Source: Euwallacea fornicatus (lineage: Eukaryota; Arthropoda; Insecta; Coleoptera; Curculionidae). Taken from it: a DNA stretch of 64,000 nt. Both the position numbers and the translations under genes were made by a program. Shown one piece after another: positions 13,895 through 26,180 of this stretch. Position 1 is the first letter of the stretch; each line of letters opens with the position of its first letter. Under the pieces are notes generated by a model. It made no database searches. It saw only the letters and a list, made by a program, of their open reading frames with translations, and had not been told where the DNA came from. Where the stretch lies: positions 310,001 to 374,000 of the forward strand of contig NC_089542.1 of assembly GCF_040115645.1 (NCBI RefSeq), written 5' to 3'.

Positions 13895-14398
13895 CCTGCT
13901 GAACCGAATGTAGATTCGGTTCAAATGAGGAATTTAGTTGAAAAGAGAACGGACACGGAGGAAGTCGAGTAACGCGCGCAGGGCGGCCCGAATCCTTCAA
14001 AATTCGTTCGAAGGAATTTTCTGTTGAGCCGAACACGAGTTCAGATCGAATGAGCAAGTGAGTCGAAGAGAGAAACAACGCAGACGAAGTCGATTTAATG
14101 CGCACAGGGCGGCCCGAGTCCATCAAAGTTGATTCAAACGAATTTTCTGTTGAGCTGAACACGAGTTCAGTTCGAATGAGCAAGTGAGTCGACGAGAGGA
14201 GCAACGCAGACGAAGTCGATTTAATGCGCACAGGGCGGCCCGAGTCCTTCAAAGTTGATTCAAAGGAATTGTCTGTTGAGCTGAACACGAGTTCAGTTCC
14301 ACCGAGGAATCCGAGTTGGAGAGAGAAGGAACGTAGACGAAGACGGTTTAATGTGGACAGGGCGTCTCGAATGTCTCGAAATTAACTCAAAAATACGA
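13895..14398. repeat. 126-bp tandem repeat, about four copies
   Basis: The anchor word CTG(T/C)TGA recurs at 13895, 14021, 14147 and 14273, exactly 126 bp apart. Copies two and three are closest; the outer copies are more diverged. 126 is divisible by 3, and the minus strand stays open for 166 codons with a repeated peptide (DSGRPVRIKSTSSAL then SSTHLLIR). Whether it is translated is unknown. Confidence 0.9.
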
Positions 14399-17300
14399 AA
14401 TGTATCAAATACTTAAAAGCCGTTTTGTTAGTCCGCGAAGCAACCGTACACAAAATTGGAGTTTCGGGATCCTAAACTTTACCAAGGATTTGTAGAGTTG
14501 CATCGCGCAGGTCCTTATTAATTACTAATATTAATATTAAATTAAACTCCGAGAAAATTGGAAACACTCTTACCTCGTGCGTGGACGACGAAGCATTTCC
14601 TCAACAGACGTTCTACGGCGAACTACCATCATTTTTAGATACACTCGTAGAATACGCAACTCAGACGTCATGGACAAATCCGAACGCTCTGTATACGAAA
14701 TTATAAAGTGCTCAAATAATACGTTTCTTCTGAAGGTTGTGATTGATTGAGACCACAAAGAAATGAAGATTTTTAGATAGGAGGGCAGAGAAGACACAGA
14801 GAAAGTCGGTCTACGATTATTGAAGTGATGAAAAGTATGAATACGAAATGACGAATTCAAAAGTGGATCTTCCTTTTAAGAAATTTGAGTTAACTCATCA
14901 GATGAAGCGAAGGCTTATCCTGCAGTTAAAGTGAAAGATTTATACTGGAGAATATAATAATTATTGTAATCAGTTTAAGTTGAAATTGGTTTAAGTTAAA
15001 ATTGGTACGTCAAGGTAAATGTAATAGATGCTCGTAAATTAATACGAACCAAGCGTGGTTCACATTATCAAAATTTTTACATTAACGCACGTGATCTAAA
15101 TAATAAACGATTTATTAAAGTAACGTTATATATACGTAAATTACGAATAATTAAAATATCCGTCTATAATGCTCCTTTTCTCTCAGTCCAATCTAAAGCT
15201 GGCTTAAAAACTTGCATAGCTTACGTCTCAGCCGCTACACTTCTAACTCCAATTGGAGCATCCTCACCGTCCACGTCTTCCTCCTTATTAACGTCCTTCG
15301 TCTACTTATCTTCGCTTCACGATTTAATATCCGCTGGAGTGCAAACCACGTTGGGATTCGCTGTTTTCAGTAAATCCAGAACATCAAATAACGCGCTGGC
15401 AGGAACATCAGCATCGTTTCCAGATCGCGCTTAAGGGAACATCACCTCCATCTTGACCACTGGCGCTGGAGATCATTCCAGCACTTTCGACCAGCTCGCT
15501 GACTAACGGCCTTCCAGGCCGATGCAAATTTAATGCAGATTCCCGTAACGTCGACCGTCGCCAAGAGCTGTTTACGTCATCGAGAGTACACGTTTGTTTT
15601 AGGTTATCGCGCGTTACGCTTAATCTTTTGGTACGAATTTGGTGTTTACGTTAACGCAATATTTTCATTATCGTGCGTTTACGTTATCGAACGTCTGCTG
15701 TAGTATAAAAACAGGTACATAACCATGCTCTCAATGTACAGAAGCAAGTAACGTTCGATATGCACAATACTGCAAAAAACATATACGCAAATACAATAGA
15801 TTGCAGTTACATTGCAAGGTTCTTTAGGTTTTACGGTTACAAAAATTCGATAAGGAAATAATACCTCTTTTCTGGAACACAATTTTCCTGACGTTTTTGA
15901 ATTTTCGCGATAACGTGTAGCCAAAACTATCGAGAAATCACCACCTGAATCTGATATTTTTTTTTCTCAAATTTGGCCATGAAACGCTTCATCGAGCAAT
16001 TTCGAGGCCTTTTTCGCAGATATAAATTCTCGAAATTTTCAGACGGTTACGGAGATCTTCCTCATGTTTAGCAAGGTCTTGAATATCGTATACGCCACCG
16101 TTAGAATGTTACTCTCGATGAAGCATTCCTTGCAATATTGCCCTTGTTTGATGCCAAACGTGAATTTTATCATTTTTTTTTTCATCACAAGAATTCTCTG
16201 CACCACATTTCTATACGAATTTTCTCACAGCACCAAACTAAAGGTTAAGCGACTGCATTGCAGTGTATTAAACACTCGTCAAGAACCGATCTGAAAATCT
16301 AGATCGTCGGCATGAGCAGGACGAATGCTCAATTTTAGTGAATTAATGTGCGGCTTCCCACTCGAGTTTGAGATCAAAGTTAGCCGCAAAAATATCCACC
16401 TTTGTTTCTCAATTGTCGTCGACATATCTCACTTCTCGGACGTTCACAGGGGAGTATTTTGGTCCCACCAAGACTTAATAAAACCCGACAGACCGACCGA
16501 GACGACTTGTCCGGCCGCAGTTACGTAATTGACAGAGATGGTCAAACGCTTTGCACCCACATACTCAAGCACACCGTTCGCCTAGAGAACGAAAATGGTC
16601 CCAGCACCAAACCCTGGGGCTTTCCACAGCCCATGTCCTACGGACTCGACGAGTTCTGTCTCTTATTCGCATGCCCTCTGTGCTTTAAATATGACAAAAA
16701 CCATGCATAAGTGCCGTGCTTCAATTGCCGATAACGTGCAATTTGCACTCCATAAAACTAAAATTCAGCCAGTCGAATGCCGCATGGAAGTCGGTAAAGT
16801 GCGCCGCCGCGAAAGGGTCATCATCAAGGCCATTATAGATGGGTTATGAAAAATCTATAGCAGCATCCTCCATCAATCTTGCCTTCCTAAAAAAAATCTT
16901 GCTGAACCTCCGTAATAACATGATAGTTGTTAAGGAGAGATGAACTTAACATGGAAGACACGGATGTGTAGCTCGCTGAAAGTGGCCCTGATGATACGTA
17001 ACAGATTTCGAAAAGTGCACATGTATTTTGAGTTCGGGGGGTCATGGGAGTGCCGCAAATGCACGATTTTGGGGTTTCAGAAATTGATCGAGAAATGAAA
17101 ACAGTTTCCAAATCGGAACCGCTCATTAAATTCCCTTCGTTTTTTTTTCCATTTAACCGTTTTTCCATCTCCATCTTGCAGCTCTTTACGAAATCGTTAT
17201 TAGTTGGCGTAAGCACGACACACCAGCAAAATAGCGAAAAATCATGAGCTGTTCGAGAAATCGCGACCACTTTAACGCGTCGAGTGCTTTTACTTAGGAA

Positions 17301-17712
17301 ATCGATGAGTTCATTAATATTCAGAGAAAAATCATCAAATGAAGCTGCACGAGTTCGAGATGTATTCGACTCCTCGTCCCCTCGAACGTTCTCTGCTGCC
17401 GAAATCCTTTTGCTTGTCAGGAAAAAAGCGGATAATGCACATCTCTTCGATGGAAATGCGATAATCGTGCCATAATCACTGTTGAATCAATGTTTGCGAA
17501 TGCTTCTTTGATGATAAGGAGTAATAACTGACAACAAATAAGCCATTGTCACGATAAAATTGACGTTGGAAAATAATCGAACTGGTTATATTACCTTGAC
17601 ACTGATAAAAATCTGTTTTTATCGATGCAGGGATAACTTATTCGGTAATAAATAGATATGATTGGTTGAAAAAAGACCTTTTTAAGTGTAATGGCATTTA
17701 TTACAGATATAT

Positions 17713-17848
17713 ATGAGAGAGATAGATAGAGGGAGAGAGAGGGGGAGAAAGAGAGAGAGTGAGGGGGAGAAAGAGAGAGGGAGAGTGAGGGGGAGAAAGA
17801 GAAAGAGAGGGAGAGAGAGTGAGGGGGGAAAGAGAGAGAGATCCAGAG
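17713..17848 (+). repeat. GA-rich microsatellite
   Basis: An impure purine array of GAGA, GGGGGAGAAAGAGA and GAGTGAGG words. Frames across it on both strands are artefacts. Confidence 0.95.
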
Positions 17849-18314
17849 AAACGAATATTTTCTTTCAGGTCAGTGATATGATTGAGAATAGAGGGAAAAG
17901 AAGTCGCAGACGATATTTGGTCAGAGAGGTATAAGAAATTGTGCAGCACCAGAGAACGAAACATTAATTACTCTACAGTTTATACGTACGACCGAAAGTT
18001 AAATTTTTTGGCCCTTAAAAAATAGTTAAGAAAAAAAGCAAAGACTGAAAAAAATTTAAATTCTCCAGACCGTACGAAAATTCTTTAAAAAAAAACCCAC
18101 TACCAATAGATATGAGTAAATTCAATATTGTTCTAATTAACTGCCGAACTTTTTCGAAAAATTCACGAATACTGCCCTGTATTTTTGAAAATAAACCTCT
18201 TCCGGGCGCACGTCTATGGGAAGCTTTTGCTTTCATATCGTGCGCTCTAATCTAGATAAAAAAAAAAAAAAACACGTCAACTCACTAAAATTATTTTCCT
18301 CAACTATAATATTT

Positions 18315-18780
18315 CTCGGTCTCGTACGAGACCAAGGCCGGGGAGGAGACCGAGGTAGAGGAGGAGACCGAGGCCGAGGAGGAGACTGAAACATTAATTT
18401 CGACACACACATTTGTAAGACACTTTCCGCTTAAAGCCTCATTCTGGGCATACCCTGTATGGAAAACACCCTGTAAATTGTTCAATCAGAATCAAAGATA
18501 ATTTTACGGGCTAAGCATTGCAATATTTCGCGATCTAGTCGAAGTAACTAGCGCACGTAGACCTCATTGTAACGAGTTTTTTCGTGGAAAATTTTTCTCG
18601 GTCTCACATGAGACCCAAGCCGAGGCCGAAACTTCGATTTCTGTCATGCTAAAGTCTGCGACTTCCTCGATCTCGGTCTTATGGTGAGAAACTGGGGAGA
18701 TTCTCGAGCTCGATATACTCGATATGACACGAGATTGGTCTCCGTCTTGGACTTACGATCGAGACCGAGAGTGCGGCCTT
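18315..18780. repeat. GAGACC/GGTCTC-rich low-complexity region
   Basis: Words GAGACCGAG and GAGGAGACCGAGGCC recur. One copy forms a perfect 16-bp palindrome (GGTCTCGTACGAGACC, 18318-18333). Another forms 7-bp arms around CA (18600-18615). A Ser-rich frame on the minus strand is a consequence of the repeat. Confidence 0.6.
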
Positions 18781-21700
18781 ATTAAATCCAAAATTTCCTT
18801 TTCGGGTTATGTTCGATGGCTTCAATTTAAATGAGATATTTAAATTTTTCTTTATATTACTCATTATTGCTGAAAATTGCTCATCGCATAATTTTGGGCC
18901 ACCCAGACTCATGATCAGTCGTTGTAACTTTTCAAGTCTCTCGGGACAATTTCCTTGTGCGCTCGAGATACAGACGCCACCGATTCGATCTAGAAAGTTG
19001 CTCCGAGGCTATTTCGAGTTTCTGAAAGATCTCAGAAAATTCCTTCTATCTCTGATAAGTGCATCTGATTAACTGTCGTTGAGTCCCATTCGGACACTCA
19101 CGGATCTCGAGTACTTGCTCGCGGAATACTTCACGTTACTCAGAAGTTGAATTAAATATAAATTCATTTTAGGTCGAATTCCCTTACCCTATATCAAAAT
19201 TGTTCTCGGAGATCGAAGATCAGCGATTTACGTTCGCGATCAGCGCGGTTGGCGAGTCGACATTTCATCCTCAAAAATATTTCCAAAAAAATTTCCTTAA
19301 GAAATCGCTCTTAATTTTGGTACTTTTTACATGCTAATGGCGAGTTCCCACGGTGCGCATCGGTGCACATAACACGGTTGAGACGCGTCAAATTTGAGGA
19401 AAAAAATTACCGATTTTGATGTCGAATGAAAATGTCTTTAGAGGTTTTCCTTGAAAACTTATAACTTCCGAAGCCCTAATGGACTTCTGCCCTCACTTTC
19501 CAAGGTGGCGAAAATCTGCCTGGCACCCAAGCCCAAAGGGGTACACAACTTTTTTTATTTACCTACCCAGTATACTAAAATCATAAACCCATTTAGCAAG
19601 GTGTCGTGCTGCCTGTTAGGGTTGATCCTTCAGAAAGCAGGTGTTGTTGTGCCTGTATATCTACCATCTGATACCACAGTCTATAATTTTTATTGCTTGT
19701 CGTCGTTTGAATTGTTCTAACGGTTTTGTTTAACATGCTGTTTCTAAGAAATTCTGTTGCGGTGTAAGTTTGGCTAAAACAACGTAAAACTTGAGGCAAA
19801 TCGAGGACAAAAGGCCATATACCACAGACAACTTTTGAGGCGACAGAAGGGATTTTTATTGCTGTTAATTTATATATGAAAAGGTGAGGTAAATTAAAAA
19901 GAAGGAACGTTTCCTAAAGGAAATACGTTGGGTTTGTCTATTTGCCTGTAAATAATTTAGTAGCATAAAGGGTCCGCCATCGCCACTCGCCATTTATTAT
20001 ATCGATTAAACCATAATTGATGGAGTTTTCAAGCGAATATGCACCGTTTTCAATTATTGTTCGAAACAGAAAATTGAAATAAACGCATACTAATCAGAAA
20101 CAATTTTATCGGCCATAAAAAGCCCAATAAACTTAGGCACGAACCTCGATAAACTCTTCACCGAAGCTATTAATATATTCTATAACTTGCAAAAAAATCA
20201 CAACCCCATCTAGCGACGTCGCCCGAAAAAAAAAAAATCTCACGCGTCGCCCTCTATGGGGCGTTATTATTTTTTTCATTCATTTAACGCTAAAATTGAG
20301 CCTTCGACCGCAACATCTGACCCTTATTTCACGCGGGGACATATCATATATCATTAACCGAGTTATTAACGAATGCCCAATTAGCCATAACTGTAGCTTT
20401 AACTGGGATTATGGTTCGTAAATTTCACTTCTAATTAAAACAGTCGCCGCCACCGCGACATGGCGCGGGTGTTCCGTACTCTGGTGTCGCCACAGTCGGC
20501 GTTACAAGAACCGTTACAGACTTCGGGTCTTCGGATGTTATGTTAATCGGATATTTAGTACTGATGTCCGTATTGGTGGTGACAGAATATGACTTAATTT
20601 CCTCGCTAATTGGGACCACGAATGGGTTTGTTTGTAGGGAAGTTATGAACGCGGCGCTAAAACGGTAAATTTCAAAAGAGTCAGTTAGTTTGTCTGAGTA
20701 TCTCCAACGATTTTGAAGTTGAGTAAATCTGCTAAAACGCGCCATGTGCCCCCGTCGTTTCTCCATTGCAAACTCCGAGCTTGCTCGTATTCTAAAACAC
20801 GTCGAGCGCAACTGAGCCGCAATTTGACCTTCCGGTCCAAAACGTCCTGTACCACTTTTTCATTTTGACCGTTCTTCAGGAGTGAAAAGACAAAAAGGGT
20901 GATAATAGGAAACCCCCCAAAACCGTATAATTACTCTGGTACTTTTACTGCCGGAAAATTTGTCCGAACCCGAGACTGGTACGTCCCTGTCTTCCAGCCG
21001 CGTTGGGCGCATTTAGGAAATTTGCAGCCGCCGAGCGTTGCAACACTCGAAGCTTGAAGTAACCGCTTTTGCTGCTGGGAGCGACTTAATTTTTCAAACG
21101 GCTATTGAATGGATGTGCTAAAAATGAATACATCCGTCAAAGTCGACACAGTGACGATACGCGCCCGATGCAATGGATACGCCGCGGCGCTGCGGCCTCC
21201 TGAATGCGCCCATCGAGCGGCCGACATTCGGGGTGCACTGGCGTGCGGTTGTCGACTCGGCAGTGAGAAATCTCAGAAAACAGTCGAAACAGATAAACGC
21301 TTTTTGTACGTATTATTTTCTATTTCATATTGCACGAATAGGTCGGGTCCATTAAATGGAACGTTACAGTACCTGACACTTGCTGGGCAACCTTAGGGGA
21401 CATTAATTAGAGACCTACATTTGCATAATTGCGGCCGTTTTAATTAAACATTTTTCTCCTAGTGTGACCATTTAGTCTGATAGTTGGAATTATTTTTAAA
21501 ACTAAAGATAATTTGAGGCACTGCAATATTCACTTTTTTACAAATACTGTTTTGCATGTAGCACCTGCTGACATAAACAACTGCTATAAATAGTTTTAGA
21601 CTGATAGGTACCACCATTAACTAAATTTATTCTGTACGGTCGAGGCGGATTATTTTTTCAATTTTTTATGTATTATTTTCTTATGTTAGTTAACGTTTGG

Positions 21701-23429
21701 CCTCTTGTCGCGTTCCGAAATGACCGCGAACTAACGTGCACCGACCCGAACCGAATTTCTCGAAGGTCTTAGGTGACATTTTAAAAGATTATTATCGAAA
21801 GATTTCTTCGCGTGCGGCGCCCGTCGCGAAAGGAGAAAATTCGTGAAAAATTATCAATCATTTTCCAACGGGTCGTGGCAAGAACGCTCCGAAATAGTAC
21901 GCCCATGTGTTTCACGGGCCGAACGCACCGAATATTTCATTGTGACATTCTACGGGCCTCGCGTCGACAGAGACGCATCCGCGTGATTGTTGCAATTGTC
22001 ACGAATTCGTCCAAGCTCGAGCCTCGTACGCTCCTGTTTTCTGGCCGAAGTTTTAACGCATCCAGTGACGTGCACCGGACGTCGGCACAGCAACGGGAAC
22101 AAACTTATCGCTCGACATCCGAATTTCTGAACGTATCGTTTGTGCCTTCGATCCCAATCGACCGCATTGGACGCTATCGCCGATGGTAAGGCCGCGAAGG
22201 CCTCGATTAAGCTTGACCATCGTCATGGGCTGTAATGTCGGATTGAGGGAAAGATGAAAAGCAATTTCTCGAGCATTGCTCTGGTTTGGGATCAGCTACT
22301 ACGCGCCTTCATACTGTTTTGCTAATTTACATTCGGGCTTCTTAATTAGGTCCATTCATACGTAATATTGGGCGCACCTTCCGCCGAACTGTAAACTTTA
22401 AATTGGTTAATTCAGCTCTCGGACAAATTATCCCTTTACAAAAGATAACAACAAAAGATTGTAAAAAACGGAAATTGAAAACCAAGGCGGTACCTCATCC
22501 ATCTTTCCTCGCTACTGTTCTTGGAGTCATTAATTTGAGTCACAGGCAGAGATATAATAGACCTTTATTGGGATAGAGAGAAGCTACTATATTTATTAGC
22601 ATTAAACAAAACCGATTCGGCATGCTTGTCGAAAAATACGTGAACAAGAAAGAAAGGGCAATTTCGGATTTCACGCCGGTGATTATTCATTCGCACCGTA
22701 CTATTACACTTTTGTTGTTCTCGTTCTTGGATTTTTCACAACACGAACGCAATCGCAAGACTTGCGGTTACCTGAGGAGGCATCGCAAGAACCAAAACTT
22801 TCCTTGAAACGTCGCCGGTGCCGTTCCTGCACTTTCCGTCATAAAAATTCTCCAAATTTCATTTGTTGACCCTTTTCTTTCTGCATGAATCCATTCTTCT
22901 CAAGAATATCCGAACTCGAGGCAGAAGACCGCGAGCCGTCCGAGGAATGCCCACTTTTGATCTTTAGCGGTACGATGCTCTTTTGCTTTTTTACCGGGAA
23001 GTTTTTCAAATTTTCGAAAGTAGTAAGAAACCTGTTGACGTATTTGCGAACGCTACAACTGAATCCGGAGGTAGCCAGACATAATTAGCGGGTATGCCCT
23101 GCCAGTGGCATCATAAGATCATCACTATACGGCCTAGCCTGTGCAAGATATCAACAAAAAACGATTTTTTCCTTTTTTTTTTGTTTTTTGTGGGGAGTTT
23201 GGAGATCCAATTTTAAAATTCGTCCTCCGTCAACCCGGCCGAGGTTCTGGCTATAATCGAAAAACACCGATCGGGAGATATTGGCCTCCTCAAAGAGCAA
23301 GGGTATTCCATCTTCGCAGCCCGAAGAGCCCAGTCATCTCCCGTGCGGTACCCTATAGGAGAAGGTAAAGAAATCTGGACTAAAACGAATTTTTGAGAAA
23401 TCGTTCCTGCCCCCTGATGATTCATGCCA

Positions 23430-24040
23430 ATTGACGTTTACGTGACTAACCTGAACTAACAGCGAAAACGGCCTCAAAGGTCCTCAATGTGCAGATCAGT
23501 CCGTGGGAAAACGTGCACGCGCCGAAATTGATTTTCAGATAACTACATTCCTCCGGACCAGCCATTTAAGAATTTAAAAACTTGAGCAAAAAACGATTTA
23601 AGCGAATCTCTCCCGAGCACACACCATCGTGCGCCACTGGCCCCCTGCGAACCTCGTGTCCATTGGGGTGGACAAAAAACCGCGTCGTAGGCCATGCGTG
23701 GGATTCGAGAACGACTTCTCTTGAATTTTTCTTTAAGAATTTCGTTAACAAACTACGAATTGTGCTCCAATTAAGATTTTAAATTATCACTCTCTTGAAA
23801 TGCCGATTAATCGATGTCCTGAGAACTTTGCCAACACGTTAAGCAAACAATGATGTAACGGCGCATTTCCTTGGTATCATGAAAGTTATTTTTCCAGGTA
23901 AAGTTGCCGGGACATTGACCTATTGGCCCTTAAAGCTGTTTATACAAGCGGCTGGAGAACCGAAAAGTATCGCCGTCACGGGAAGACCTGTACGAAATGG
24001 AAGGGGGCTTTTTTTCACTGAAATAAAATGAAATTCATTG
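23430..24040. repeat. Direct duplication, copy 1
   Basis: Diverged copy of 24280-24995. Shared blocks include ACGTT(T/C)ACGTGAC (23434 and 24283), ATCGATGTCCTGAGAAC (near 23811) with its counterpart near 24746, and CCCTTAAAG(C/T)TGTTTATA. The offset grows from 849 to 934 bp, so insertions occurred since duplication. No conserved reading frame was seen. Confidence 0.65.
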
Positions 24041-24279
24041 AGGGACATTGGCTTCGTCAAAAAATAAAGGAAGAAGTTAAATGAAGACGTTACTCCAACG
24101 TGAACGATCCGACGAGCGACCTTCCGAGCCCTCATGGGTGCTCACTTTCGTGGACTAAAGAATCCGATTATTCCCAGTGTCGTTCGCCGAATGCTAATTG
24201 GTTCAAGAAAGTAGCAAAAACTGGAATATATCGACGATTTTCCACGAATCGCTCATATCGGCTCTTAATTGCACGCCAA

Positions 24280-24995
24280 TGAACGTTCACGTGACAACGA
24301 CGTCTTCGACTTTCCAACTTTTCCTGTTGATCCAGCGGGAATGGCTCTCTGGAAAACTGTTGTGAACTTAAAAAAAAACCGAATGAGGAAGCCCTAACTT
24401 GTAATTCGTTGTGTGCCAGTTCCGATCACTTCTTTACCGAAACTCGCTTGGTCTCTCTGCCAAACCAACGACTGAGCAGAACGGTCTAAGAACATTCTTA
24501 TTCTGAGCGAAAGAGGACTGCATGAGAGCCGAACGTATCGCCGTACGCCAACGGACTTCTGGACAGCTGCGATGTCCCAACTCAAAAGTGTCCATTTGAG
24601 CGAGCGAAAAACGACGGCCTAGTCCATGCATGGAGTCCGAGGGGGACTTTTTTCAAAATTTTCATTTGAAATTGGTCATTAGCAAACTGTAAATTGCACA
24701 CCAATAAAAATTTTAAATTATAACCCTCCTAAAGTGCCGATAAATCAATGTCCTGAGAACCTTACCAAGGCTTTATTTCATCGTTTCTTTAACGATGAAA
24801 TAAAGGAACTTTTCTTTGTTTCCATTAAAGTTATTTTCCCTGGTAATCTTGCTGAGACTTTGATCTATTGACCCTTAAAGTTGTTTATATAAGTAACTGG
24901 AAGGCAGAGACGTATTAGAGCCGATTCTACGGTTGAAAAAAACAACTCCTGCAGAGGCTATTTTTATCAAAGAAAATGGTTTTCGCTGAACGGAG
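24280..24995. repeat. Direct duplication, copy 2, with an inserted hairpin
   Basis: Second copy of the block at 23430-24040. It carries an extra perfect hairpin at 24771-24805 (15-bp stem CTTTATTTCATCGTT, loop TCTTT) that copy 1 lacks. Confidence 0.65.
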
Positions 24996-25998
24996 TGATC
25001 GGGCAGTACGCCAATGACCTCTTACGCGCCCTTAAAAATTCTAGACGCACCTGTGGCGAGACGCAGGGACGTAGCAGTTTCAAATCTGCGTCGCCTTTGC
25101 TTAATATCTGAGAGAACTCTAGGAAACGGAACCGATAGTCCGGATCTGGACGGCCGGAGAACCTCGTTCGGACGTGGATGGCGGGGGTTTCCCGGCACCA
25201 AAATTTACACCAACAGGTGGCGCTGGCAGCAAGAAAAACGCGGTTGGACAAGTTCAACGTTGTACGTACGTACACGGTGACACCCAAAACTAACAACTCG
25301 AAAATCTCTTCAGTAAAGCAGCGTCTCCGCTGCAGATTAAATTACTGTAAAATATGAGACATTTTTATGGTTCACTAGGGCGCGGATTTGTATTAGCGAA
25401 TCGAACTCAAAAAGTAGCAAAATTAATGAATCGAGGAACATACGGGGCGTTCCACGTGAAGAGGTCGATGCGGTAATCGAGAAGACGATGAGAGATGCGC
25501 ATTGTCAAATCGATTGAAGACCGACTCCGGTAAGTCTCAAATCACTCGTAAGTACTATCGGGAAATCGCTCCCCCCAGACGCTAAATGAACCCTAAAGAT
25601 TAAAGATGGAAATGTAGAAAATGAACGTATTATAGAAGAAGAAAATTACACGGAATGAAGGCGGTGAAAAACAGGGCTTAGAAGACGAAGTTGAAAGGGA
25701 AACAGTTTGTGAAAATCGATCTTACACGGCAACGAAAAATGAGCATGTGAAGAAATCGCACATTTCTCTAGCCGTCAGGTAAACAACATACATCAAAAAG
25801 GCCGTAATATACAGGATGTTCGACCGCATGCAATTTCTTGGCAATTTCCGTCTTTCAATTCGTAAAAGATTAATTCGACTCAATTCGATTGTCATTTAAT
25901 ACCTCGCGCCTCTTTGTCCTCATCAACAGTTTCTCAATCAAGAATCGACGCACATTTAAAAGGGGACTTCGCGAGGACATTCTGGAGGAGGAACTTAC

Positions 25999-26180
25999 CT
26001 GCGTTTGTGTAAGCCCTAAACTCGCAGCCAGTTCAGCCCTTTCCGGAAGGGCCAGGTACTGAGTCCTTTGAAACCTTCGATTTAACTGCTGTAGCTGCAG
26101 GCTTGAGTAAATTGTGCGCGGTTTCCTCATCTTCTTGCCCTTCCCTCCACCGGATGGTCGGTCTAAGGACAGGCACTTTT
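25999..26180 (-). CDS. Dll: Dll second coding exon (homeodomain, first 44 residues)
   Basis: This 182-nt exon carries 2 nt finishing a split Glu codon plus 60 codons. It contains a Gly/Lys linker and homeodomain helices 1 and 2, with RKPRTIYSSLQLQQLNRRFQ then RTQYLALPERAELAASLGLT. It ends exactly on a codon boundary after TQTQ. The acceptor is a T-rich tract plus CAG (complement of 26181-26190) and the donor is GTAAGTTCC (complement of 25990-25998). The residues that read DNA bases (homeodomain 47, 50, 51 and 54) are not in this exon. Confidence 0.97.

Larger units (their letters stand above)
1..25998 (-). other. Partial Dll intron 2 or downstream region, non-coding apart from repeats
   Basis: This is the sequence downstream of the Dll homeodomain exon on the minus strand. 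I see no further Dll exon. GC content fluctuates, with GC-rich patches near 0.7-1.9, 4.3-4.9, 6.6-7.7 and 12.5-13.0 kb that keep many antisense frames open. Inside are a long pyrimidine tract (3.44 kb), an inverted repeat (8 kb), a 126-bp tandem repeat (14 kb), a GA microsatellite (17.7 kb), GAGACC-rich DNA (18.3-18.8 kb) and a direct duplication (23.4-25 kb). I cannot exclude a nested gene or enhancers. No tRNA or rRNA gene was recognised. Confidence 0.55.

Noticed and set aside
20431..20811. 126-codon minus-strand frame
   Set aside because: Checked as a possible missing Dll exon; lacks WFQNRR and any Dll C-terminal features.
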